Source: Streptomyces sp. NBC_01788 | Lineage (GTDB): Bacteria > Actinomycetota > Actinomycetes > Streptomycetales > Streptomycetaceae | Length of the DNA: 64,000 nucleotides | Assembly: GCF_035917575.1 (NCBI RefSeq) | Contig: NZ_CP109090.1 | Span: 1,550,001-1,614,000, forward strand | Reading direction: 5' to 3' | Shown: in pieces, positions 1-11,280 of the stretch | Numbering within the stretch: the stretch's first letter is position 1 | How the letters are laid out: every line of letters begins with the position of its first letter | Position numbers and translations under genes: made by a program | The notes under the pieces: generated by a model | The model's input: only the letters and a program-made list of their open reading frames with translations | Databases searched by the model: none | What the model was told of the DNA's origin: nothing

Positions 1-67
1 TGATCTGTGCCTGGGCGATCCGCTGCGGATCGGGCCGCCAGAGCGGCTGGGGGTTCGCGGTCGACAT
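1..67 (-). CDS. Acetoacetate-CoA ligase, N-terminal fragment
   Basis: Only the first 22 codons lie in the window; the gene runs off the left edge. The peptide begins MSTANPQPLWRPDPQRI, and the P-L-W-x-P-x-x-x-R-I pattern is what I remember from the start of acetoacetyl-CoA synthetases (AMP-forming, ANL superfamily), which activate acetoacetate to acetoacetyl-CoA. The ATG is read on the minus strand, divergent from the glycosidase to the right. The call rests on this short stretch plus neighbourhood, so it is tentative. Confidence 0.55.
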   Translation of the reverse strand, partial: MSTANPQPLWRPDPQRIAQAQI

Positions 68-282
68 GGTGCGGCTCCCGGACTGTGCGCGTCGTGTGCG
101 TCGGTCCGCGCACGTGCTGGGGGTGTGCGCGTGACGCGGCTGACACGGACGATGCCATGTGATCGACTTCTGCACCAGGGTGCACCGCACATAGTCCGCG
201 TCGTGAAGATGTGGTCGCGGCACGAATGAACGGCAGTTGAACGCCACGCGCGCGCACAGCCGTGAATGGCAGGGTGAGCAGC

Positions 283-2649
283 ATGGACGGTCGTGACCTG
301 GTGCGTTCGGTGAAGGCGGTCGGTTCGGCGGGGGTGGCCCACGGGCTGCGCACGGTGCGGGCCGCGTGGCGCCGGCGGCGTGCCGACGCCGGCGGCCTGC
401 CGTCGCGGGGGGCCGAACGCGCGCGCGTACCCGGCGCGGTGCTCGACGTGGAGCCCGGGCCCGGGGGCGGGGTCGTCCGGTTCGCCCGCTCGGAACTCCG
501 TATCGCCGTCGCCGGGAACGGGGCCGTCTTCTGGGGCTGGGACAGCGCCGGCCCCGAACCGTCGTACGCGCTCGCCGGCCGGTGCCCCGAGCCGGACCCG
601 CGCGCGGTGCTGGAGCCGGACAAGGACGGGGGCTGGCGGGTCGTGGCGGAGCGGGTCACCGTCGGCGTCTCGCGGCACGGCGCGATCGAGGTCCGCACCC
701 CCGGGGGCGTGCCGCTGCGCCGTGATCTGCCGCCCCGCTGGTGGGAACCGGCCGGCGGGGGCCCGGCACGGTGGTCCCAGCGCTCGGAAGTGGCGGCCGA
801 CGCACGGTTCTTCGGGCTGGGCGGCCGGGCGCGCGGTCCGTGGTTGCGCGACGGCACCTACCGCCTGTGGAACACCGATCCCGGCCACGCGCGCGGCCGA
901 GGTGACGACCCGCTCCACATCACCATGCCGGTCCAGCTTGTCGTGGCCGACGCGGGCACGCACCTGGTGTTCCACGACAACTCCTGGGACGGCGCCCTCA
1001 CCCTGCGGGAGGGTACGGAGGGGGCCGGGTCGGGCCACGACAGGGCCGGGGCGAGCGAGCTCAGGATGGACGGGGGCCCGCTGCGCTGCTGGGTGGTCGT
1101 CGGCACCCCCGCGCGCGTGGCGCACGTCTGGTCCTCCCTCACCGGTGCGGCCGCGCTGCCGCCCGCGTGGGCCCTGGGTCACCATCACACGCGATCGGGC
1201 TTCGGCGGCGAACAGGAGGTGCGGCGGATCGTCGCGGGCCACCACGAGCACGGACTGCCGCTGGACGCCGTGCACCTGGACGTCGAGCACTACGACGCGC
1301 ACCAGGTGTTCACGGTCGACGAGGACCGCTTCCCCAAGCTGCCGGTGCTGGCCGAGGAGCTGCGGCGGGACGGGATCCGGCTGGTGTCCGTCGTCGAACC
1401 GGCCGTGAAGGCCGCGCCGGGGAACGCCGTGTACGACGGCGGTACGGTCGCGGACGCCTTCGTGCGGGACGCGTCGGGGCGGATGGTGCGGGGCGTCGTC
1501 CGGTCCGGGGAGGCGGTCTTCCCGGACTTCACGCACGCGCGCGTGCGTGAGTGGTGGGGCGGCTTGTACCGGGAGCGGCTGGATCGGGGCTTCGCCGGTT
1601 TCCGGCACGACATGAACGAGCCGACCTCCTTCACGGCCTTCGGCGAGACGACCCTGCCCCGGTCGGCCCGGCACGCCCTGGAGGGCCGGGGCGGCGACCA
1701 TCGCCAGGCGCACAACGTGTACGCCCTGTGCATGGCCGAGGCGGCGTACGAGGGGCTGCTCGGCCTGGTCCCCGATGAGCGGCCATTCCTCCTCTCGCGC
1801 TCCGGGTGGGCCGGGATGCAGCGCTACGGCGGCGCCTGGCCGGGAGACGTGGCCACCGGCTGGCCGGGGCTGCGGGCGTCGCTGTCACTGGTCCTGGGGC
1901 TCGGTCTGTGCGGAGTGCCGTTCTCCGGCCCGGACGTGGGCGGGCCCGACGGCGGCCCCTCGCCCGAGCTGTATCTGCGCCGGCTCCAACTGGGTTCCCA
2001 CCTGCCGCTGTTCCGCACGCACGCGAGCCCGCGGGCGGGGCGCGGGGAGCCGTGGGAGTCCGGGCCGGAGGTCCTGGAGCACGCGCGCGTGGCGCTCGTC
2101 GAGCGCCGGCGTCTGCTGCCGTACTTCGTGACCCTCGCGCATCTGGCGCGGCGCACCGGGGCGCCCTGTGTGCGGCCGCTGTGGTGGGGCGCGCCGGAGG
2201 ACCGGGCGCTGCGCGACTGCGAGGACGCCTTCCTGCTCGGCGACGGCCTTCTTGTCGCCCCTGTGCTCGGCCCCGGTACGGACCGGCGGGCGGTGCGGCT
2301 GCCGCGGGGCCGCTGGTACGACATGGCGACGGGACGGCCGTACGAGGGGCCGGGGCAGGTGCTGGTCGACGCTCCGCTCGCGCGGATCCCGGTGTTCGCG
2401 CGAGCGGGAGCCGTGATTCCCGTGCGGGGTGAGGACGGCGGTCTGGAACTGGAGGTGTGGGCGCCCGCACCGGGGCGTACCGGGGGCGGTTTCGTGGTGC
2501 CGGACGCGGGCGACGGCTGGGAGGAGCCGGAGATCGAGCGCTACGCGACCCGCCGGCAGGGCGATCGGGTCGTCGTCGAGCGCGAGCGGGAGGACGGTGC
2601 GGGCGAGCCGCTCCATCCGCTGCGCATACGGGGGCTCGGGGCGTCCTGA
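283..2649 (+). CDS. Glycoside hydrolase family 31 (alpha-glucosidase/alpha-xylosidase type)
   Basis: About 788 residues, the normal size for GH31 enzymes, which release alpha-linked glucose or xylose from oligosaccharides with retention. The nucleophile motif is clear as RHDMNEPTSF (Asp about residue 443), and the acid/base region as AWPGDVATGWPGL (about residue 522). An N-terminal beta-rich domain precedes the barrel and a beta domain with PVLGPGTDRRAVRLPRG follows. No signal peptide is visible, so it is probably cytoplasmic. I prefer the ATG at 283 because AGGG lies 8-9 bases upstream; a GTG at 262 would add seven residues but has no ribosome binding site. Substrate cannot be told from sequence. 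No sugar transporter is adjacent. Confidence 0.88.
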   Translation: MDGRDLVRSVKAVGSAGVAHGLRTVRAAWRRRRADAGGLPSRGAERARVPGAVLDVEPGPGGGVVRFARSELRIAVAGNGAVFWGWDSAGPEPSYALAGRCPEPDPRAVLEPDKDGGWRVVAERVTVGVSRHGAIEVRTPGGVPLRRDLPPRWWEPAGGGPARWSQRSEVAADARFFGLGGRARGPWLRDGTYRLWNTDPGHARGRGDDPLHITMPVQLVVADAGTHLVFHDNSWDGALTLREGTEGAGSGHDRAGASELRMDGGPLRCWVVVGTPARVAHVWSSLTGAAALPPAWALGHHHTRSGFGGEQEVRRIVAGHHEHGLPLDAVHLDVEHYDAHQVFTVDEDRFPKLPVLAEELRRDGIRLVSVVEPAVKAAPGNAVYDGGTVADAFVRDASGRMVRGVVRSGEAVFPDFTHARVREWWGGLYRERLDRGFAGFRHDMNEPTSFTAFGETTLPRSARHALEGRGGDHRQAHNVYALCMAEAAYEGLLGLVPDERPFLLSRSGWAGMQRYGGAWPGDVATGWPGLRASLSLVLGLGLCGVPFSGPDVGGPDGGPSPELYLRRLQLGSHLPLFRTHASPRAGRGEPWESGPEVLEHARVALVERRRLLPYFVTLAHLARRTGAPCVRPLWWGAPEDRALRDCEDAFLLGDGLLVAPVLGPGTDRRAVRLPRGRWYDMATGRPYEGPGQVLVDAPLARIPVFARAGAVIPVRGEDGGLELEVWAPAPGRTGGGFVVPDAGDGWEEPEIERYATRRQGDRVVVEREREDGAGEPLHPLRIRGLGAS

Positions 2650-2702
2650 GTCAGGACGGGCCCGCGCCCGGGCAGTGGCTGTTTCCGGGTTGTGCGGCCG
2701 GC

Positions 2703-3269
2703 TCAGACGTAGCGGCCGTCGAACCAGGCCCGGACGGCCCGTGTGTGCAGGGGGAAGGCGAGCTCGGCGGGCGTGCGCAGCAGGTGCCGGTCCTCCGTCT
2801 CTTCAGTGGCGGTGAACCGCGGAAGGTCCTCGACGGGGCGCTCCGGCAGCAGTCCGAAGAGCAGCAGATGCCCGTCGGGCGAGCTCATCGCGTCGGCGAG
2901 CCGTACATCGCGTGCGGCCGCCTCGATCCCGGTCTCCTCCTGGAGTTCGCGGACGACGGCATGGCGCCAGTCCTCGTGGTCGTCGATGTAGCCGCCCGGC
3001 AGGGCCGTTCCCCCGCGCGCGGGGGCGATGGCGCGGGTGATGACGACCAGGGCGGTGCCCCGGGCGTCGTACACGGGCTGGAGGGCCACCGCGACCGGCA
3101 GCGGGTTGCGGTAGGCCACGGTGCCGCAGGCCGGGCAGGTACGGGGCCAGCCGCCGACGCCCTCGCCGTACGGCGCTCCGCAGCTCGAACAGTGGGAGTG
3201 CGGTACGGAGTTGGCGGTCGCGTGCGGGATGTCGGACACGCGCGGACTGTATCCGATCAGTGGGCTCAC
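2703..3269 (-). CDS. NUDIX hydrolase with N-terminal zinc ribbon
   Basis: A 188-residue protein with two parts. Residues about 25-55 form a zinc ribbon with CSSC and CPAC pairs. The NUDIX box follows, with GGYIDDHE, then RELQEETGI, matching Gx5Ex7REUxEExGU. NUDIX enzymes cleave nucleoside diphosphates linked to another group; zinc-ribbon members often resemble NADH pyrophosphatase (NudC), but substrate here is unknown. Start is GTG with GGAAG a few bases upstream. It is convergent with the glycosidase, whose stop lies about 50 bases away. Soluble; no membrane segment. Confidence 0.88.
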   Translation of the reverse strand: MSPLIGYSPRVSDIPHATANSVPHSHCSSCGAPYGEGVGGWPRTCPACGTVAYRNPLPVAVALQPVYDARGTALVVITRAIAPARGGTALPGGYIDDHEDWRHAVVRELQEETGIEAAARDVRLADAMSSPDGHLLLFGLLPERPVEDLPRFTATEETEDRHLLRTPAELAFPLHTRAVRAWFDGRYV

Positions 3270-3471
3270 GTCTTCCGTCGGCGGTTGTCACCGTTGCCGC
3301 CGACGTCCTTGACGCTCCCCGCGCGCGGGAGAACACTTCCCCGGACGTGGGCGCCCTTGGCCGCCCATCCCGGGCTGATTCCGCCGATGTGGGACAAACT
3401 GTTACCAGTGAGGGCAAAGGGGATGAACGGTCCCGGCCCTCGGCCGCTTCTCCACCTCACAAGGGGTAGCC

Positions 3472-4992
3472 ATGCCGGACAACGCCGAGAAGTTCGTGGC
3501 CGCCATCGACCAGGGCACCACCTCGAGCCGCTGCATCGTGTTCGACCACAGTGGTGCCATCGTCGCCGTCGACCAGCGCGAGCACCGCCAGATCTTCCCC
3601 AAGCCCGGCTGGGTGGAGCACGACGCCACCGAGATCTGGTCGAAGGTGCAGGCGGTGGTCGCGGGCGCGGTCGCCAAGGCGGGGCTGCGGGCCGACCAGC
3701 TCAGCGCGCTCGGCATCACCAACCAGCGTGAGACGACCGTTCTGTGGGACCGGGCCACCGGCAAGCCCGTGCACAACGCGATCGTCTGGCAGGACACGCG
3801 GACCGCGGCGCTCTGCAACGAGCTGGGCGGCTCCGAAGGGCAGGATCGTTTCCGCGAGCAGACCGGCCTACCGCTCGCCAGCTATTTCTCAGGACCCAAG
3901 GCGGCCTGGCTGCTGGACAACGTGCCCGGCCTGCGCGACCGCGCCGAGCGCGGTGAGATCGCCTTCGGCACGATCGACACCTGGCTCATCTGGAACCTCA
4001 CCGGCGGCGTCGACGGCGGCCGGCACGTCACCGACGTGACGAACGCCGGCCGCACCATGCTGATGAACCTGCAGACCCTCCAGTGGGACCAGTCGATCCT
4101 GTCCGCGATGAACATCCCCGAGGCGATGCTGCCCGAGATCAGATCGTCCTCCGAGGTGTACGGGTCCGCCGTCGGCCAGCTCGCCGGGGTGCCCGTGGCA
4201 TCCGCCCTCGGCGACCAGCAGGCGGCCGTGTTCGGGCAGGCCTGCTACGACGTGGGCGACGCCAAGAACACGTACGGCACCGGCAGCTTCCTGCTGCTGA
4301 ACACGGGCAACCGGCCCGTGCCGTCCAAGAGCGGCCTGCTCACCACCATGGGCTACAAGATCGGCGACGAGGCCCCGGTGTACTGCCTGGAGGGCGCCAT
4401 CGCCATCACGGGCGCGCTGGTGCAGTGGTTCCGCGACCAGCTCGGCATCATCCGCACCGCGGACGAGATCGAACCGCTGGCGGCGAAGGCGGAGGACAAC
4501 GGCGGCGCGTACATCGTGCCCGCCTTCTCCGGCCTGTTCGCGCCCTACTGGCGCTCCGACGCGCGCGGGGTGATCACCGGGCTGACCCGGTACGTCACCA
4601 AGGCGCACCTCGCGCGGGCGGTGCTGGAGGCGACCAGCTGGCAGACGCGCGAGGTCGTGGACGCCATGTACCAGGACTCCGGGGTCCGGTTGACGACCCT
4701 GAAGGTCGACGGCGGCATGACCAAGAACAACCTGCTCATGCAGCACCAGGCGGACGTGCTGGACGTGCCGGTGATCCGGCCCAGGATCTCCGAGACCACC
4801 TGTCTGGGCGCCGCGTACGCGGCCGGGCTGGCCACGGGCGTGTGGGACGACCTCGATGAGCTCAAGTCGCACTGGCAGAAGGACGCCGAGTGGACCCCGT
4901 CCATGGACGCCTCGGTCCGTGACCGCGAGTACCGCAACTGGCGCAAGGCCGTGGAGAAGAGCTTCGGCTGGCTGGAGGACGGAGAGAACTAG
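3472..4992 (+). CDS. glpK: Glycerol kinase
   Basis: Full-length 506-residue FGGY-family kinase that phosphorylates glycerol to glycerol-3-phosphate in the cytoplasm. It starts with the phosphate-binding [16 protein letters not shown] and contains [25 protein letters not shown], and the C-terminal FGGY signature region [14 protein letters not shown]. The ribosome binding site AAGGGG sits 5-6 bases before the ATG. No glpF, glpD or gylR is adjacent, so this is a stand-alone copy and a second, operon-borne glpK may exist elsewhere. The TAG stop codon is where the neighbouring IS630 element has inserted: the T and A are the target bases and the final G is the first base of the element, so the reading frame still ends correctly. 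Confidence 0.97.
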   Translation: MPDNAEKFVAAIDQGTTSSRCIVFDHSGAIVAVDQREHRQIFPKPGWVEHDATEIWSKVQAVVAGAVAKAGLRADQLSALGITNQRETTVLWDRATGKPVHNAIVWQDTRTAALCNELGGSEGQDRFREQTGLPLASYFSGPKAAWLLDNVPGLRDRAERGEIAFGTIDTWLIWNLTGGVDGGRHVTDVTNAGRTMLMNLQTLQWDQSILSAMNIPEAMLPEIRSSSEVYGSAVGQLAGVPVASALGDQQAAVFGQACYDVGDAKNTYGTGSFLLLNTGNRPVPSKSGLLTTMGYKIGDEAPVYCLEGAIAITGALVQWFRDQLGIIRTADEIEPLAAKAEDNGGAYIVPAFSGLFAPYWRSDARGVITGLTRYVTKAHLARAVLEATSWQTREVVDAMYQDSGVRLTTLKVDGGMTKNNLLMQHQADVLDVPVIRPRISETTCLGAAYAAGLATGVWDDLDELKSHWQKDAEWTPSMDASVRDREYRNWRKAVEKSFGWLEDGEN

Positions 4993-5010
4993 TGACCTGA
5001 GTCAGAGATT
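4992..5010. repeat. Left terminal inverted repeat of the IS630 element
   Basis: Reads GTGACCTGAGTCAGAGATT from the outside inward. It pairs with the right end except at position 13 (A versus G in the same orientation). The first base also completes the glpK stop codon, and the last base overlaps the transposase stop codon. Confidence 0.92.
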
Positions 5011-6080
5011 CATCGGCAGTACGCGGCGACTTTGTCGAGGATCTCGTCGGCGGTCTTGGTCCAGATGAAGGGCCTTGGATGCTCGTTCCAGTCGGCGAGC
5101 CAGCTGCGGATGTCGCGTTCCAGGGCCTGGACGGAGCGGTGGACGCCCCGCTTGAGCTTCTTCTGCGTCAGCTCGGCGAACCACCGCTCCACCAGGTTCA
5201 GCCAGGACGAACTCGTCGGCGTGAAGTGCAGGTGGAAGCGTGGGTGCGCCAGCAGCCACTGCTTGATGGCAGGCGTCTTGTGCGTGACGTAGTTGTCGAG
5301 GATCAGGTGCACATCGAGGCCGGCGGGCACTTCCTTGTCCAGCTTGGCCAGGAACTTTTTGAACTCCACGGCCCGGTGCCGCCGGTGCAGGGAACCGATC
5401 ACCTTGCCGGTGGCGACCTCCAGGGCGGCGAACAGGGTGGTGGTGCCGGCACGGACGTAGTCGTGGCTGCGGCGTTCGGGAACACCGGGCACCATCGGCA
5501 GCACGGGCTGGGACCGGTCCAGGGCCTGGATCTGCGACTTCTCGTCCACGCACAGGACCAGGGCCTTCTCCGGCGGGTCCAGGTACAGGCCGACGACGTC
5601 GCGGACCTTGTCGATGAACTGTGGGTCGGTGGACAGCAGAGACGTCTGCGAGCGGTGCGGGGCGAGGGCGAAGGCCCGCCAGATCCGGGAGATGGCCGAC
5701 TGCGACATGCCCGTGGCCGCCGCCATCGACCTGGTCGACCAGTGGGTGGCGTTCTTCGGCTTCTCCTCCAGCGTCTTGACGATGACCCGCTCGACGTCCG
5801 CGTCGGTGATCTTCCGCGGGACCCCGGGCCGCGGCTCGTCGGACAGACCGTCCAGGCCGCGTTCGAGGAAGCGCCGCCGCCAGGTGCGGACCGTGTCCGG
5901 AGAGATGCACAGCCGGCGCGACACCTCCATGATCGAGTGCCCGTCGGCGCACTCCAGCACGATCCGCGACCGCTGGGCCAGAGCCTGGGCCGTCGTGCGG
6001 CGACGCACCCAGCCCTCCAGCACGGCCCGCTGGGCATCGGTCACCGACAACGGCGGAATCTTCGGACCCGGACGACTCAT
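5010..6080 (-). CDS. IS630-family transposase
   Basis: A 356-residue DDE transposase. Residues about 15-110 form the helix-turn-helix DNA-binding region (VSRRLCISPDTVRTWRRRFL, then a second domain ending TGMSQSAISRIWRAF). The catalytic triad is visible as CVDEKSQ (Asp), LILDNYVTHK (Asp) and SWLNLVERWF (Glu), the IS630 pattern. No programmed frameshift is needed, unlike some IS630 relatives. The ATG start is only 16 bases inside the right inverted repeat, so transcription probably starts in the element end or in flanking DNA. All key residues are present, so it appears functional. Confidence 0.95.
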   Translation of the reverse strand: MSRPGPKIPPLSVTDAQRAVLEGWVRRRTTAQALAQRSRIVLECADGHSIMEVSRRLCISPDTVRTWRRRFLERGLDGLSDEPRPGVPRKITDADVERVIVKTLEEKPKNATHWSTRSMAAATGMSQSAISRIWRAFALAPHRSQTSLLSTDPQFIDKVRDVVGLYLDPPEKALVLCVDEKSQIQALDRSQPVLPMVPGVPERRSHDYVRAGTTTLFAALEVATGKVIGSLHRRHRAVEFKKFLAKLDKEVPAGLDVHLILDNYVTHKTPAIKQWLLAHPRFHLHFTPTSSSWLNLVERWFAELTQKKLKRGVHRSVQALERDIRSWLADWNEHPRPFIWTKTADEILDKVAAYCR

Positions 6081-6095
6081 ACCGAACCAACGGCA

Positions 6096-6114
6096 AATCT
6101 CCGACTCAGGTCAC
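6096..6114. repeat. Right terminal inverted repeat of the IS630 element
   Basis: Reverse complement reads GTGACCTGAGTCGGAGATT, matching the left repeat at 18 of 19 positions. It is followed outward by TAG, restoring the CTAG target sequence. Confidence 0.92.
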
Positions 6115-6136
6115 TAGGAGTCCTCACGGTGCTCGT

Positions 6137-6181
6137 ACGCGGCCCGTGCCCCCGCCCGGCGAGGGTGCGGGCCGTGTGCGT
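6137..6181. terminator. GC hairpin, probable bidirectional terminator
   Basis: A strong stem, ACGCGGCCCG pairing imperfectly with CGGGCCGTGTGCGT, lies between the IS right end and the cvnD stop codon. It probably served to end both glpK (from the left) and the conservon (from the right). The IS now separates it from glpK by over 1.1 kb. No T-run follows, which is usual in Streptomyces. Confidence 0.55.
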
Positions 6182-6185
6182 GGCG

Positions 6186-6771
6186 TCAGACGGCGGTGGC
6201 CCGGCGGCGTTCCGCGGCGTGGGCCATCGCGTGCTGGACGACCTCGATGAGGACCTCCTTCACCGACTCGCGTTCACGGGCGTCGCACAGCAGCAGCGGA
6301 ACGTGGTCGTCGAGATCGAGGGCCTGACGGACGGTGTCCACGGCATGGCGGGCGGCGCCCTGGAAGCAGTTGACGGCGACGAGGAAGGGGATGGCGCGCC
6401 GCTCGAAGTAGTCCACGGCGGCGAAGCACTCCTCCAGGCGACGGGTGTCGGCCAGCACGACGGCGCCGAGCGCGCCCTCGGACAGCTCGTCCCACATGAA
6501 CCAGAACCGCTCCTGCCCGGGCGTGCCGAAGAGGTACAGCACGAGGTCCTCGCGCAGCGTGATGCGGCCGAAGTCCATCGCCACCGTGGTGGTGTGCTTG
6601 CCCTCCACACCGCTGAGGTCGTCGACCGGACGCCCTGCCTCGGTCAGCAGTTCCTCGGTGCGCAGCGGCCTGATCTCGCTGACCGCGCCGACAAGGGTGG
6701 TCTTGCCCACGCCGAAGCCGCCGGCCACCAGGATCTTGAGCGTGACGGGCTCGACCGGGGGCTTGCCGCGC

Positions 6772-6791
<20 letters not shown>
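6186..6791 (-). CDS. cvnD: Conservon GTP-binding protein CvnD
   Basis: A 201-residue Ras-like small GTPase of the type found as the last gene of Streptomyces conservons. P-loop is [12 protein letters not shown] near residue 23; the G3-like motif is [13 protein letters not shown], and VAVNCFQGA takes the place of the NKxD motif. I place the start at the ATG at 6791 because AGGAG lies 9 bases upstream and the protein then begins [15 protein letters not shown], as in relatives; a longer frame to 6848 is less likely. Its start overlaps the end of the upstream hydantoinase gene by 20 bases, so the two are probably translationally linked. CvnA-D form a membrane-associated complex resembling eukaryotic G-protein systems (family knowledge). 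Confidence 0.93.
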
Positions 6792-10419
<3,628 letters not shown>

Positions 10420-10443
10420 GTCAGCACTCCGCTTCCTCGTGGC

Positions 10444-10836
10444 TCACAGCGCCCGCAGGCCGTTGATCACGTCCCGCAGGATGCTCTCGTCGGGCAGTTC
10501 CGCGGGCGGCACCGGACGTGTCACGTGGACGTACTCCTCGTCCACGAGGTCGCCGACGAGCACGCGCACCACGCCGAGGGGCAGATCGAGCTCCGCGGCG
10601 AGTTCGGCGACCGACTGCGGGGAGCGGCACAGCTCGACGATGTCCACGTGTTCCGGCGACAGCGTGACGTCCGCCTCCGGGTCGTCCACATGGGACTCCG
10701 TGACGACCACCGCGATCAGGTCGAGGCGGTGCTGGGCCGCATGGCTGGTGCGGCCCCGCGTCATGGCGTACGGCCGGACCACCGGTCCGGCGTCGTCGTC
10801 GAACCAGTGGCTGCGTGCCTGACCGTCTCCGCTCAT
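10444..10836 (-). CDS. cvnC: Conservon protein CvnC (DUF742)
   Basis: A 130-residue DUF742 protein with the typical VRPYAMTRGRT start of the conserved core and a winged-helix-like C-terminal part (SPQSVAELAAELDLPLGVVRVLVGDLVDEEYVHV cannot be quoted fully; key motif LPLGVVRVLVGDL). CvnC proteins are small cytosolic partners of the CvnA sensor-like kinase; DNA binding has been suggested by fold but is not proven. It lies 18 bases after cvnB and 24 before the hydantoinase gene. Confidence 0.95.
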   Translation of the reverse strand: MSGDGQARSHWFDDDAGPVVRPYAMTRGRTSHAAQHRLDLIAVVVTESHVDDPEADVTLSPEHVDIVELCRSPQSVAELAAELDLPLGVVRVLVGDLVDEEYVHVTRPVPPAELPDESILRDVINGLRAL

Positions 10837-10854
10837 GTCATCCCACTACCCGCC

Positions 10855-11280
10855 TCAGGGCACATCGGTGCGCGGAGCGGCACCCAGATGCGCGCCGACT
10901 CGCTTGACCAGCAGGGTCATCTCGTAGGCCACCTGGCCGACGTCGGAGTCGGCGTCCGACAGGACGGCGAGGCAGCTGCCGTCGCCGGCCGCGGTCACGA
11001 ACAGGAAGGCGTCGTCGAGCTCGACGACCGTCTGCCGGACGCCGCCCACGTCGAAGTGCCGGCCCACGCCCTTGGCGAGGCTGTGGAAGCCGGAGGCCAC
11101 GGCGGCCAGGTGCTCGCTGTCCTCCCGGGTCAGGTCCTTGGACACGCCGGTGGCCAGTCCGTCCCGGGACAGGACGAGGGCCTTGCGGATGCTGGCGACC
11201 CTGTCCACGAGTTCGTCGAGGAGCCAGTTCAGCTCCGTCTTGTCCGTCGCGGTGTGGTCGGTCGCCTTCGGTGCGGTCAT
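10855..11280 (-). CDS. cvnB: Conservon protein CvnB (roadblock/LC7 domain)
   Basis: 141 residues, almost entirely a roadblock/LC7 domain (ELNWLLDELVDRVASIRKAL, then ALVLSRDGLATGVS and FHSLAKGVGRHFDVGG). Roadblock proteins act as regulatory partners of small GTPases such as MglA/CvnD. The ATG overlaps the cvnA stop in an ATGA, so translation is coupled. A much longer in-frame open frame extends upstream but has no homology and is an artefact of GC-rich DNA. Confidence 0.95.
   Translation of the reverse strand: MTAPKATDHTATDKTELNWLLDELVDRVASIRKALVLSRDGLATGVSKDLTREDSEHLAAVASGFHSLAKGVGRHFDVGGVRQTVVELDDAFLFVTAAGDGSCLAVLSDADSDVGQVAYEMTLLVKRVGAHLGAAPRTDVP

Larger units (their letters stand above)
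4992..6114 (-). mobile_element. IS630-family insertion sequence, intact
   Basis: A 1123-bp element bounded by 19-bp terminal inverted repeats (one mismatch) and flanked by TA on both sides (4990-4991 and 6115-6116), within CTAG on both sides. TA duplication is the hallmark of the IS630/Tc1-mariner group. It holds one transposase gene filling almost the whole element. The uninterrupted frame and near-perfect ends indicate recent insertion and possible activity. It lies between glpK and the hairpin that probably ended the glpK transcript. Confidence 0.93.
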
